Positions 22,611-36,100 of a stretch of DNA of 64,000 nt are shown here, in pieces. Both the position numbers and the translations under genes were made by a program. The notes under the pieces are model-generated. The model saw nothing but the letters and a program-made list of their open reading frames with translations. It had not been told where the DNA came from and ran no database searches. The DNA comes from Stichopus chloronotus (Eukaryota > Echinodermata > Holothuroidea > Aspidochirotida > Stichopodidae): NCBI GenBank assembly GCA_021234535.1, contig CM037838.1, positions 27,939,969 through 28,003,968 of the forward strand. Direction: 5' to 3'. Positions within the stretch are counted from its first letter, which is position 1, and each line of letters begins with the position of its first letter.

Positions 22611-25600
22611 TTTTATTACAACATCAGTTGATATCCAAATTTAATCTGGTATTTCTGTAATCAAGCATGTTATCTACTGCAAAATTTTTCAGTTAATGTA
22701 TGTAGTCTCTGGGGTATTTTTTCACAAGTTCAAAATCATTGCAACTTTTTAAGTTTATTTTTACCATTTCAAATGCAAAATAGTCGAATGGGGCACTTCT
22801 CAATCCCTACTCTGGTTCACAGATGAATGAGTCCCCTGTAAAAACATATTTTCAAGACCCCGAACATCGGCAAACATCGGAATCTGAATTTCACCGATCT
22901 GATGTTTTACCGATGGTGGCGAACCAGAAACTAAGTCTTAGACTTGTTCGTTTGTAATTTACACAGCAGACATTCTTGTTCTTCCCTGAAGAGACTTTAG
23001 GAAAGTTCCAAAAAAGCGTATGTGAAAGGGAGTTGAAAACTTCGCTAGCACATGAGATACTATCTGTGATACAGGCAGCCTTAGAAAAAAGGTTTTGAGC
23101 AAAAGCAGTTTTCTTCTCATCAAATGCTGTATTTGACAAAAAAAAGCAAAAATCCTGAGTGAGAAGTACAGAAAGTTTGTTTTTCTGTTGGTCACCTATT
23201 TCAGCATATTGATCACCACACTCAGGGAATCCGTTAGATATGTAACATAACATGAAAAATTAACTGGTAGTTGTTGCCACTTAATAGGCTTCTAGAAAAA
23301 TTGAAATGAATAGCAAAAAATTGCTGCCACAGTTTGAGCAAAGCTGCTCACCAATTCCCCATCAATTTGTTTATTTTTAATTGTAACCTGACACAGAGCC
23401 AATCAGCTGTTTCAAGTGCTACAGTCTAGTAGGCAATCTTACATCATTGTAGATAAAGTACATTTGAAGTTTCTGCTGTCAGTAGCAACATCAGAAAGAA
23501 AACAACGATCCAAGGAAAAGGAAGACAAGATTTAAAAAAAAATCATGTGGCTAAACCTTTCAAAATAATTATCCCTGCAAGATTCTGTCTCTCGTCAAGT
23601 TCAACATGCATTGCGTTGCAGCTAATATGTTAGTACTGTATTTCGCAAACTAATTATAGTGGTTCCACGTATTCAGCCATAACTGATAGCAAATGCATAC
23701 AAATTAAAGATACTAGGGAGTGGAATAAACAAGTTTTGTGAAAGTTTACGATGCTTTTCTAACATCCTGAGTCATTTTTTATGCAGTAGAAAAACATTGT
23801 CTTTCGTTAGATTACATCTAAAAGTGATGGACTGCTGAAAGTAGCAGTGCACTTGGGATCCCTGTGAGGAACACTGATTACAAGATCTTCACATTGTTTG
23901 AATAATTCTTCAAGAAAACTATTTTGTCAAATCACTCGCAGACTGGCTGTATTTTCCTATTAACTTTTCTTTCCTTTGTTCACAAAGGGCATTCATAAGA
24001 AAAAGAACATTAAAATCACTCAAATCTTTATGAAACAATGTAACTTTTACCAAAATTAACAAGGCAATTAGCTGACATTAATGATAACTCAGTTGTCATT
24101 GTCAAGACAACCCAAGAATTAAAAGTGACAGCAAACTAACAACATATTCAAAACTCTAAATGGAGCACATCACGAAAGAGCCATAAGATCTGAAAACCCT
24201 AATACTTAGTTTGATTACCCAAAACAAAATTGGAATGTGATAGGGTAGAGAATTTGGGGAAATCCCCCCCCCCCCCCCCCACCAGCATTTTCAGAGTTTG
24301 ACACAACATGAGAAGAAATATGTGTGGAGTGTTCAAATCAAGAGAATGACTGATGTTAAAGATGAAAATAAAGTTTCCAAATTTCTAGTTGATGTAGAAA
24401 TTGTATGGCTTAAGATTTTGCATCTTAACAGTGTCATTTTCAAAATTTTTTCCACACCATGGGAGGCAAGTACCCCACACCTCTTCCCTTGGTCGTTACA
24501 TGCCATAGGCATGCAAGCAAGCTTGCTAGACTTACCCCTCCCCCCTCCCTCCCTCTAGCATTTGGTTCTGGATCGGACTTTGTCACCTCTGAAATTGTTC
24601 CCAGCAGTTGCCTCAAATAATTTTGTGTTTGAGTGACGTAAAACAAACTGCCCACGCAAACAAGTAAATATCTGCTGACTTTATTGGAGTTAAAACAGGG
24701 AAAATATTACCTTGAAACAGTGAACAACTGCTGAAAGATGAGAGCCATAAAGATCAAAGCTCACTGTAACAGAACCTCTTGTAACTCGCCCTACAAAAAA
24801 TTACATGATGTGGTGTAAATTTGATGTTCATCAGTTTAGCTATTGTAGAAACTAGTCCCATCATGTAACCCGAAAAAAAGTAGCTGAGATTCTCTCAGTC
24901 TGCCATTAAATACAAAGTATGAGGTAACAACGTTGGTTGATTAACATTAACAGATACAATCTCTTCCGCCACTGTTTGCATAAACCTCCACAGCACACTA
25001 AAACTACAAAGGAAATGCCACAGGCAAAACTTCACTGGCCGCATGATGTAATTTCCTCATCTCCCCGACTTCCAAGCCTACGCTATTTCCATGGCAACAC
25101 ATATCAAGTGTACCACCTCATCCAATCCTAAGAGAGAAAGGCAAGAGGCATAAGATACATGTACTTGACTTACAGTGACTGTCTGCAGCAGAAAAGTAAG
25201 AAGGTCACCTTGTTTGAAACCTAGTGGATCATACTCACCCCTACCACTGTCGAATAGTGATCAAATCCATAAATATAGAAACATATACAACCACACATTT
25301 TGTGGGGAGAGTGGCTAGTCTCAAAATATTCCATTTGAAACCAAATAGCTGGTATTTTAAAACTGAAAGAATTTTGTCTTCAAAATGTTTGACACATTAC
25401 AAGGGCACCCTTCTTGGGAATCATTTCTGAGCTGAAAACATACACCGACTCAAATTTGGAGAGAAAACAGAAAAATTTTGGTTTGCTTTCTGCAAGTGGA
25501 TCAGCTTTGAAAACATGAACACTGAACATGATCATTTCGAGGCTGCAGTAACTGTCAATATGATCATCAGGCATAAATATTATTTTCACACTCATTGACA

Positions 25601-26436
25601 TGAAGCAGAAACTGTCCAGATGTTAGCAGGAAAAAAGGAGGCAGCGGCATTGCTCATGGGGAGAAAGTAGTATTCATATTTTGTCCAGTTTGACAAACAA
25701 AACTATCAATGCTAACCTCTGTTGTAAGTGCACTGCTTTCAGACTAATGACTGTAAAAGGATTTTTCTTTACCAAGAAGGCAACTGTTCTCTTAACAGCA
25801 CTGGTCCTCCTCTGAGTCAGGGAAAACTTGAATAAACAACAGCACCATGAAAAGGATACCATGCATCCGTAGGTAAAACTTATTTGGAAATGATGGCATG
25901 ACTGGTCTGGTCTTCATAAAAATGAAGTGAGTTTGAGATACATCAAGTCAAAGGTATTACTGCAACTTTTCAGTTTGTATTCATCACATTTCCTCAGCCA
26001 TTGAGAAACATATGTAAACTTACATCTCATTCATCCCAAATATGCCCAAATTCCAGGAAATACATGAATGTAGGCGTACAACCAAGGAACGACTTGAGTA
26101 TGAGCACTGTATACATTACAAAAAGCAATAATGATTCCTGCAGGGGGTGGTTTCAACACAGATCCATTTGTTTGGCACCTTAAAAGGAAGTTTGAAAAAA
26201 ATATGCCTCCCCTTCTACACAAACTTTCCCAGAAATTATTACAGACATCATTTCCCTAAGGAGAAACTATCCAACAGCCAGCAATGCAAAGCAACTACAT
26301 AAGGGACAGGAAAGTTATCCAAAAGGGAATTATCTATATATATTTGTTTGATACCAGATTGTGGCATGCTGCACAATTTGACAGTTATCATGCCAAAATT
26401 GCTAAAAAGTTTCAAACTTTTCTTTTTGTGGAGGTA
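22611..26436. other. Gene-free stretch
   Basis: AT-rich, chance frames only. Includes the C17 run at 24,264-24,280. An AATAAA on the minus strand (complement of 24,680-24,685) is a more distal possible poly(A) site for UTP6. Confidence 0.35.
24264..24280. repeat. C17 homopolymer
   Basis: Seventeen consecutive C on the plus strand, the longest C run in the window. Confidence 0.95.
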
Positions 26437-26442
26437 TTTATT
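26437..26442 (-). terminator. Possible poly(A) signal for UTP6
   Basis: AATAAA on the minus strand, about 570 bases after the UTP6 stop codon. It is the nearest canonical hexamer I found. Usage is not shown by the sequence. Confidence 0.3.
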
Positions 26443-27013
26443 TCCAAAGTGTGTCAAACAGTGAGAACGAACACATGGGAAACTCAGAAGGTACAGAAGG
26501 GGAGATATTTTACTTTATATTCACAAGATTGTACAAAACTTTTGACCAAGATTGCCGTAATTAATTTAGGTGCATACTTGAGGACAAAACAAAATACCTG
26601 ACAGTCATTGATTTAGGTGTCTATGAATAAAAGAACGAGGACAACCAATCAGCGTCATCTGATCACTGGAATTTAGGAAAAAAAACATGAATTCAGACAT
26701 TCACGAAACTTCTTCAATGGAATGCAGCGAGTTAATTTCTGAGGATACTGGTGCACCATACAGAAACGTTGTTTACTGTAAAATTAATACACAATTTCAC
26801 ACAAAATTCTTGAGGGTGCAGCATAAAGCTAAGCAAAGCTGAATGGCAACGCAGCTTGAACGTATCTAGGAATATTTTTCAGTAGGAGCTGGAGACTGCA
26901 ACATTGTGGGAATGATTGTGGTAAACTACAGCAAGATAGCCACCTCAGAGTGTCAGTCACTATGAAGATCTTTTACTACTTGCTACCCCTAAGGTAAACT
27001 GGTGTACCATCTT

Positions 27014-27171
27014 TTACAATGAGAGTTGTAGCAGGATGTACCCATTGAGGAATTCTTCAACGTGGCTGTCCTCCAAGGTTGCTTTGGCTCTCCAGTGCAG
27101 CTGCCTGATGGTTTCTAGACTTGTTAGCTGCTGGTGGCTGTATTCCATCTTGATGTAGTCAAGCCATAGAT
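27014..27171 (-). CDS. UTP6: UTP6 terminal coding exon
   Basis: Acceptor CTGTCTGGCAG. G plus AT completes an aspartate codon. Encodes DLWLDYIKMEYSHQQL, then LHWRAKATLED, and ends with a short hydrophobic tail before TAA (complement of 27,014-27,016). The final HAT helix (W-R-A) is conserved. The extreme C-terminus differs from what I recall of vertebrates. Confidence 0.92.
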
Positions 27172-30100
27172 CTGCCAGACAGGTAAAAAAAAATACTCAA
27201 TCTTTGAATGAAGTTCTGACTAGCACTCTGACTAGCAAGCACAATGACCAATCACTCATTAAAAACAATACAATTTTGCTATTTTCACAAATAATCCTGC
27301 ACCTTAAGCTCTGGCTTGAACAAAATCAAGAAAATAAATTGTCTATCTTGCTGTTAAGTCTGAAGAACTTAAACTAGAGAAGCAATGCCGCTGACTCTCA
27401 ATACTTCGGTTTATTTAATATTCCTATGTAAGAATGTCCTGAATATGTTAGAAACAATTCAATTGTGATTTAAGATATTGACAATGGCAATCAGAGCGAT
27501 TTGAATCTAATCGATGAATCTGGTGTTGACAAAATGTTAGAGTTCTGCCACTTAGTTCATTTGCATGCCATCCATTGTTAACAATGTAAGGAAGTAAACG
27601 TATTCCTTTATGTCAATTACACAGTTGTTTCGAGTTTTGGCTTGCCTTCTCTGAAAATGTGTGGCGTGCCTTCTCTGATAATGTGTGTGGCTAAACACCT
27701 GGAATCAAAGCATTGTTCAGTGCAAGGTAATTGTGTAAGGATTAGCTAACTAAAATGATGTTGCTAGGTGTATGGGAATCGCCTAATAAAGGTAATGAAA
27801 TACTTTTGAGCTAATTAAATAGCTTATCATTGCCCAATTTAGTGGGTGTTACATTATTAACATTACATTAAAGGCACACCTGGCATCTGACACTGTTCTT
27901 TTATACTTCTTCTTGTTCTTGACATAATTCTTCTTTTAAAGTTGAGAATACACAAAATTGAGTTGAAAACCTCAATACCACTCCGTCCTTTATAACTGCA
28001 CACTTCAATCACAGCAAATCGCAGGAACAGCTTAAACAAGTACCCATGAATCCAAACAAAGGATCCCTACATCTATAACTTATGCAAGTACCGTGTGCAA
28101 AACTACTGTAAAAAGCTACCGTTTCCATGTCTCAGGCCCTTTTTTGGTCAATAAGTTGCAAAAGAAGACTTATTATACCTATTTTTTCCACACTTTAACT
28201 AGTAGCATTTTTGGCTTACATGCTTAGAAACATAATGGAGTAGTTTGATACACATTGACAATGGATTGAGACCCTGCTATCATTTTAAAAGAATATCAGA
28301 ATGTCCAGCTAGCATGAAAATATTTCTGCATGTAGAGTTTTGTGCCGATATGTTTGAAACATGACATTCTCTGAAAGGTTGCAATCAATACCACAATCTT
28401 CTTGTTCCCTTGGTGTTGATCAAGAAAGTAAAGAATTACCAACTCAAGGTGTAGACAACTGATAATATAACATCACTTATTTGGTTTGTTCCAGAACTGT
28501 CGTTAGATTGTTTCCGTGTGAGTCCAAAACTATTTATTTTTTCTTTATAATTGTACTCTTGTAATTTCCTTTCACTTCTGTAAGATGTATCTAAGCTACA
28601 CAAGTATTCTGTAGGAGAAAGATCCGCTGCTGCTAACTTACAAAGCTACTTTCTCAGAACCTTGATGAGTTGACTTTGATTGGCAATCTTGAATGTAAAT
28701 CCTGCATGTTACGTAGTAGGCTTAGGCAACCTTCAATTGGTTGGGAGTCAAGTACTTGCGGCCAAACAGTTGTGAACCTGAAGCTCCTCGCGCCTCCTAT
28801 GTTTCAATGACATTATAACTACCACTTACAGATATATAACATACAAATTTACTGAATCAGCAAAAGAACGTTAATTCCAACTGCTAAAGACACAAAACAC
28901 GATTTTCATGAGGTAGGGTTTTCATAGTTAGTCTTGACTCTGAGGAATGTGGAGTCAGGTCGCGACTTACGGCCAGGAGTCACCACCCCAAAGTTGGGTC
29001 TAAGAAGTCATCCAAGCCCATTATGCAGTGAGTAAAAATGTTAATCCCTGGTAGTAACTTACCTGGTTCTGTGTTTCCATATTCCCTGACTGCATCTTCG
29101 TATGCCTCACGCACCCTGTTCACCCTGACCTCTGACTGTGGAAGCAGGAATAAACTGACTTGTGAAGCTGCATTTCTTTCTGCAGTACCTTATCTACTAA
29201 TATCTAATGTTGTCAAAGCAAATATTTCTTTGGTTACAGTGAAAATAAGTCCAGAAAGAAATTGCAATGGTGCAGCTCAAAAGGTTGTCACAGATGAAAC
29301 TTTTTGAGAACCGAGGGTCTTGAACACGTGTCACTAGCGACAAAAGCAAGGGCAATGTACGCATTGTACACTTTTAATGCATGTGTCTGGAAGGCTGGTT
29401 GCTTGACACACTAGTTGAGAGTGCAAAAGCTATGACAAGACAGGTAAGGAGGGTAAAACATCCATTCACTTAGTTATTCAGAACAGCCAAATAACTGAAT
29501 CTAAAATGCTTTATAATAAGGTCAAATTCTTGGGTAGAATCGATAAAGTACAAAAGTTTAGAACCAAAATTCTAACTATACCTGAGTACTCTCCAAAAAT
29601 ATTTTTCTTCTGAAAAATTCAACAGACAAGGGCTTAGATGCTTTCAATCTAGAAGGCAAAAGAAAAATGAGAAAAAAGTGAAGTCATACAAGTTTTTTTG
29701 CTCAGTTTGAATGAGAAAATAGAATTTTAAGCAAAGTGATGCAAAATCATCAAAGTTACTATTTTGTTACAGTGTAAATGAATGCAGAGTGGCAAGGCAA
29801 CTTTTAGGTTATACGTAGTATGCTAAACACATTCAAATAATCCTCAGTGAATAGATATTTACTGCATTCATTTAGCATGATGTCAACAAAAGATGCAAGT
29901 AAGTACTCACTGAATCTAGTGGTGTTGTACATTATATCACATATTACACATACATGGTAACTTGTAAGCTCCTAGATACAGTCAAGTTACAAAGAGGAAG
30001 ACACACCTACATGGAGTGTGTTCTGCAGCATCCTTTGGAGTTTTTGAAGTATTTATATGAAAACTGCTCAAAGACTTAAATCAACAGCAGAGATGTATCT

Positions 30101-33100
30101 TTCAGAATAACTTTGTGATATCTCTTTCATGTACAGACATTTGTCTCAACTCACTTTTTATAAACTTTCCTCATTTTTCTTATCCCTCTGTTGATTGCAA
30201 CATATTCCAAGTAACATTCCTTGAATGGGACTGCAACCTTGCGATGTTCTTTACATCCAGCCTGAAAAAAAAAGAAGTAACAAGCAAATATCAGTAAGTT
30301 TGCTTTGATGAAATTGTTTCACACAAACACAAAAAAATTGTTTGCAACAATGATTGTATTTTACTTTCCTTCAAAGTCATTTCAGAACAAAGGCTACTTT
30401 CATAGAAGTTCCACTTTCATCCTGTGAGCTAAAAACTGAGAAATTGATGCCAGCACCTCCAAGAATCAAAATGAAGAAGAGAGGAACAAGTTTATTGACT
30501 ACTTTGTCAGGGTCTCCGTGAAAGACCCTTGTCTGTGACACCCTTACAGACAAGGTATTACAAAGTTCATGTCATTAGAACTAAGCAGGCACTTTTCAAT
30601 ATTATTTCACTAAAATGGCAAAGAAGAAAAGTTAAGTGATTTCAGGAGCTGAGCTCACTTTTCTTTAGCATCACCAGGTACATGACTTGTTGAAACCGGT
30701 ATTACTATATCGCTCTCTTAAACAACAGGAGATCTTCTAAAATTCAAAAGTTGCGCCAAAAAAAATCACAATTTACATTTAAGCATTTATTCAATTACTA
30801 GCTCATTTGAACATCTATGCACCTGGCAGGGCAGACAGTTACAGGCAGCCTTGGTACAGGTATATGTCTCAATGGCTGGTATATACTGTTCCATGCGTGG
30901 CCATGGGACATACAAGCGGGAAAAACACCATCCTCAGACGAGGTCAAACAAACATCCATTTAAAAGCTGAGAGTGGCACTACGGAGGAAAACTGGTCAAG
31001 TTGAAAAAACCACACATTGCTAGTTTCATTCCCATTTTACTGATGATATTTGGAAGATAAGGTAAACATTTTATTCCACAGCTGTGAAATGGTAGTTTCT
31101 ATCAACCAAAAAATGTCAAAACCTAGGGAGGGAAATCATGCTCAGTTGTCTTTGCGGGGTAAATAATTCACGAAACATTTCTGACGTATCACATGTTCAC
31201 AGATCAGTAGTTCAACATGTGCAGTGATGGTTGCCAGCCTTCACAGTTCTTGTGAACAAGATCGATACATTCCATTGGCGACTAGATTCTGTTGAGAGGG
31301 GTTTGAAGGCTTTCGAGCAATGTCCGGAGAATCTACTGGAATCTTTAAGAATTTGGTCGATGAAGTTAAGGGCACTGAAGGCAAAAATAGTTTTTGATGT
31401 AGAAAGGGCAACAAAGAAAGTAAATACTAACATGAAGTTTCCACACAAGTAAGTCATTAGGAAGAAATGTTTGCAATAATGCCAGAGTGCTTGTAGTTTC
31501 CAATGTACACACCAGGAAAAAGACTTTAAAAGAATAGGCCAGACAATGAGGCTACAACATTAGCATTGTCATACAGTGAGTGTGAACATGGAGCTGCAAC
31601 ATTGGCATCTTCATGCAGTAAGGGTGAAGTATGCATGAAGTTGCAATATTAGTGTCATCAAGCGGTGCATGTGAACTATGCATGACGCTGCAACATTAGC
31701 GTTGTCATGCAGTGTGAGTGAATTATGCATGAAGCTGTAAAATTACTGTCGTCATGCAGTGAGTGTAAACTATGCAGGAGACTACAACATTAGCGTTGTC
31801 TTGCATTGAGTGTGAATTACGCATGAAGCTGCAACATTAGTGTCGTCATGCAGTGAGTGTGAATTATACATGAGGTTTCCTGCCATGCTATTTGTTGCAA
31901 AATGTACAACAAATTCACTAATGACTTGCATGATCTTCATTGACTGTTCCTTATTTGTGTTAGGAGTTTGGGATCATCTGATCTGTCTTTAGTAATAAGG
32001 CAAATTCAGACTTCCTAGAAGGGTCTGCACTCTAAAAATATAACCTCACATGGTGAAATGATAAGGGGAATATGAGGGCACTAGTTCAGAATGAATCTGA
32101 CAGCAGTTCAGGAGCCTGAAAAAAAAGGCCATAAGACCTCTAGGTATGGTAAATAAAAATACAGTTCTGCTGCAATATGTAACTGCAATACATATTAATC
32201 TAACAGAATTTAACATCTTGTGTTGTCACAGTAAAGAATCAAGTACTTTGGCTTTGGCTTACAGCTCTTGAAACATGAAATGAGACAACAATGGGTAAAT
32301 AGCAGCCAAAAGCTACATTGTCTAAGTTTTCGCTAAGAGGAACAATTTTCACAAACTCACTGGTTCTAACAGAGAGTTTCTTTATTTCAAACTTGCGTGA
32401 AATGCTCTACCAGACAGAGAATGGTATAAATATATCATTTATGTGTACATTCCCTCAGTTCGTGGGTTTGAGGTAGGGCAGCAGGTTTAGGGTAGGGCAA
32501 TTCTTCTTCTTGTTGAAGGAAACAAATGAATCAGAAAGAATTCTGACAGGTGAGTTGCACATACTTAAAAAACTTAAAAAAAAAAAATATTCTTTCCAAT
32601 ATTTGAGGAGCTTCTAAGTATTCAAACTTCTAAGTGAGCATTGTTGGATGAGATTTAAAAAAACACAATCACCAGGAAGTTTATTTCCTACCGATTAAAA
32701 CAAACAAAGAAATCAGACACTTACATCAAAGAGGACTTCCACCATTTCTTTGTCGTAAAATTTGCACCAATCAAGTCCAATGATCCACAGGTTCAGGGCG
32801 TGCTGCAGAATGCAAATATTTTAAGAGGATTTCATTGCACATTGGTTTGCAAAAAAAAAAAAAAGAAATCAAAATGTGAGAAGACACATTGGGAAACGAA
32901 TCACAGATTCTGTTGGAGAGGATCATCATATAATTTCACACTGGATGGTTAATCATTTTTTACAAGTAATTTTACCAAGTTTGCTACATCTTTACTTACA
33001 AAAGTAAAGTTAGCACCAATTTTTTTTTTTATTAAATTCAGAAAACATCTTTTAAGAAATCTGAGTTAGTAGTTGTACATGCTTCACAATTTTGTTAATT

Positions 33101-36100
33101 TGTTATTTTTTTTTTACTGAAAAAAATGGTTATTAAAAAATATCAAAAAGGGAAGTGCATGAGAAAATGGGAAACAGCAAAATCAAATGTTGTAATGAAA
33201 TATAAAATGAAATAGTCATCACGATGTCACATAAAAATGGTATGTCAACTATTCATTGCATTCTTAATTTTTGGGATATTGTAAAGTCCTGGTTCAAACC
33301 GGATCCCATAGCAAGCACATTTGCAGAGAGTTGACAAAGTCCCCTTCAAATACACATTCTGTTGATATTTTGGTTCAGCTGAACTCCCGTCTGTCAGAAG
33401 AGTGCATAGAAACCTTCCGCCATATGAGTGATTGGATTATCTTTTGACATAAAAATGTCTCTAAAAAGGAGGTTGGGGGCATACTTACAAAACCAACAAC
33501 AGACAAGACATCTGTTGCAGCACTAGGAACATGTAACACATAACAGGTAGATAATGCATAAAAGTCATGCCACATGAGAGTCCATGGCTATCATCTGCAG
33601 AATGTAATGGTTGTGGCAAGACCAATCTGTTTTGCTTGTTTTTAAAAAAAGAATGGCGCCATCACCATTGAGCCTTAATTTTTCTACATTTTGCCAAGTC
33701 ATCATTTAACCCAACATTTTTTCAGCAAACTTTTATGGTGACGAAAGATGAGTAACAGCATGCCTTCCCTGACATAGCCACAGTTTCCTTTGTGAAACCA
33801 AAATAGCAAAAACTATGAATCGTCACTCTGGTGGAGACCTGGTGCCAAATATGGAAGCCGACTGTTTCAGGCGCATTCCTAGGAAATCAACATTAAAGCA
33901 GTGTTACCAAGCATGCTTTACCTGTCATCTGCATGTACAGCACTGAACTCTGTATGCAAAGCATTCCACAAACATAGCACTATAATAAACACAATAGGTA
34001 TTCCGTACAGAATGTTGTATCAATATACCAAATATGAGATCTGTCAAAGCTCCCACCTGGAGATATCACCGCCATAAGGTTGGCACAATTTGACCACTGT
34101 TGACTCCAAATGACATTTGACCTGCACCAAAAACAATATGGCTTTTTCTCACTCAATGTGGGACACCTACTTACCAAATATGACATCGATTCAAGCTTCC
34201 CTTCTTGAGGTATCGTGTGTAGGTTTCACAATTTCACCACTGTGGACCCAGAGTAACATTTGAACTCAACCAAAAAACAACAGCCTTCTTCAAATCAATG
34301 TGGTATTGTGTAGATTCCAAATGTACAGTATCATCTGTCCAAACTTCCAGATGCCTTTACAAGGTTTTTACAACTTGACAATAAATGACTTTGACCTCCA
34401 CAAAAATGAGGTCAGTGTACTCAATGTATTACGACTACACACTTACTATGAGATGTGTACAAGCTTCTCATATTGAAATATCATGTCTACAACAATTTTC
34501 CTGATTGACCCCATAGAGCCAAAATTATATTTGTTCTTGTACATATTATCTAACAACTACATACCAGATATGAATTGTCCAAGGTACCCTTTTTGAGTGC
34601 ATTTTAAGATTTTACTGTGTGATCCCTGTTGAGCCCAAATGCCCTTTGATCTCCACCAGCCACAAAGCCAAGTGGCTTAGTGATTCCTTGCAATTGTTAT
34701 ACTTGAATGTCCAAATGCCCTCCTAAGATACTGTGCCCCAGAGGAATTCAGTGTAAGACCTCCATCTCAATTCAAGTAATGGTCTTTTCTGTACATATAA
34801 TGTATACCATGTAATGTGGCAAAACTGAATCATTATAACTACTTGAAAGCAATGAAAGCAGTAAGAAAGGTTTAACAATGTTAGCTTTTTTTCTAGTTCT
34901 AGTGAAAAAGTCTGAGCTGGAGATTTCACATTATTCACAAAAGTTTTCCTCAAATGACCTTCCAGGTTTGTAATTGATTGCAAAGAATACTGCAGCCAGC
35001 AAATGATATTTACTGATATTACAGTTAAAGTTACAAATCCATCACTGTACGATCCATTACAGTCTGCCACTGACTCTTTCCCTTACTAGATATACACAAA
35101 ATATAACTGCTACCTCATCGTGTCTTAGAGTCAAAAAATCTCTCATAGGTAATGCAAAGTTGACATGTCCCAGTGACCTCAGAGGTCAATGGTCACTTAT
35201 CAAGCTCAAAAATTTCTCTCTCTATGCAAGGGATTGTATCTTAAGGCAGCAAAATCAAAAACCAATTGTTTGTCTTTTGGAAATTTTGTACTTATAACTA
35301 TCAAAACAGCTCAGTAGATTTACAACAAAAGGATGATCAAGGTGTGTATTGCTGTCTGCTGTGCACTGCATTTAAAGTCACAGAATTCTAATTTATAAGA
35401 CCAAAAACAATAAATTTTATAAAACATTACAAGCATAGCTGGTCATTGCCTGACCAGTTACACCAAATATTTGTTTACCCACAAGACGAGAAAAGAAAAA
35501 GTACGGAGCTGATAGCTAACATTTTGCCCCTCCTAGTGACCCAAATAATCTTCAATTTGTGCCAAAACCAATCCCGACAAAGGTCTTTATGTACTGCACC
35601 TTAACACCACCTGTATGGTGCAGGGTTACTTCACCTTTGAAAACAGTGTGTTCACAATCGACCTCTGATACCCCCATATGACTTTTGAAGTTAAAAAAAC
35701 CTCTACAATCTTAGTTACTTAGAAGGAAGGACACACCCTCCAAGTTTGAAGTTCATGCAACATGTGGTTCCTGAGATACAACAAAAATTGGTTGTCTACA
35801 TTCTGCCTACTGGTGACCTCAGATGACCTTTGACGTGCACCAAAAACAATCCCAGCCAAGATTTTTATATGGCCTCCCCACACACCAACTATCTGACTTG
35901 CACTTTTAGTTAAAAAACTAGAGTGTTAACAAATGTTCACAAGCTTTTCACATTATGGCCTCTGATGATCCCATTTGACCTTTGACCTCCAAGAAAACCA
36001 TCACGATGTTATTTAATCAAAAGGGAGTACACACCCTCCAAGTTTGAAGTTCATGCAACATTGAATCCCTCAGATACTGCAAACATACTTGGTCTATGCA

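Noticed and set aside
29038..29307. 89-residue plus-strand frame
   Set aside because: Its left part is the antisense shadow of the UTP6 exon at 29,063-29,135.
33375..33575. Minus-strand frame of 66 residues in a UTP6 intron tested as an exon
   Set aside because: The exons on both sides join in phase 0 with a continuous family match, and this frame has no UTP6-like content.
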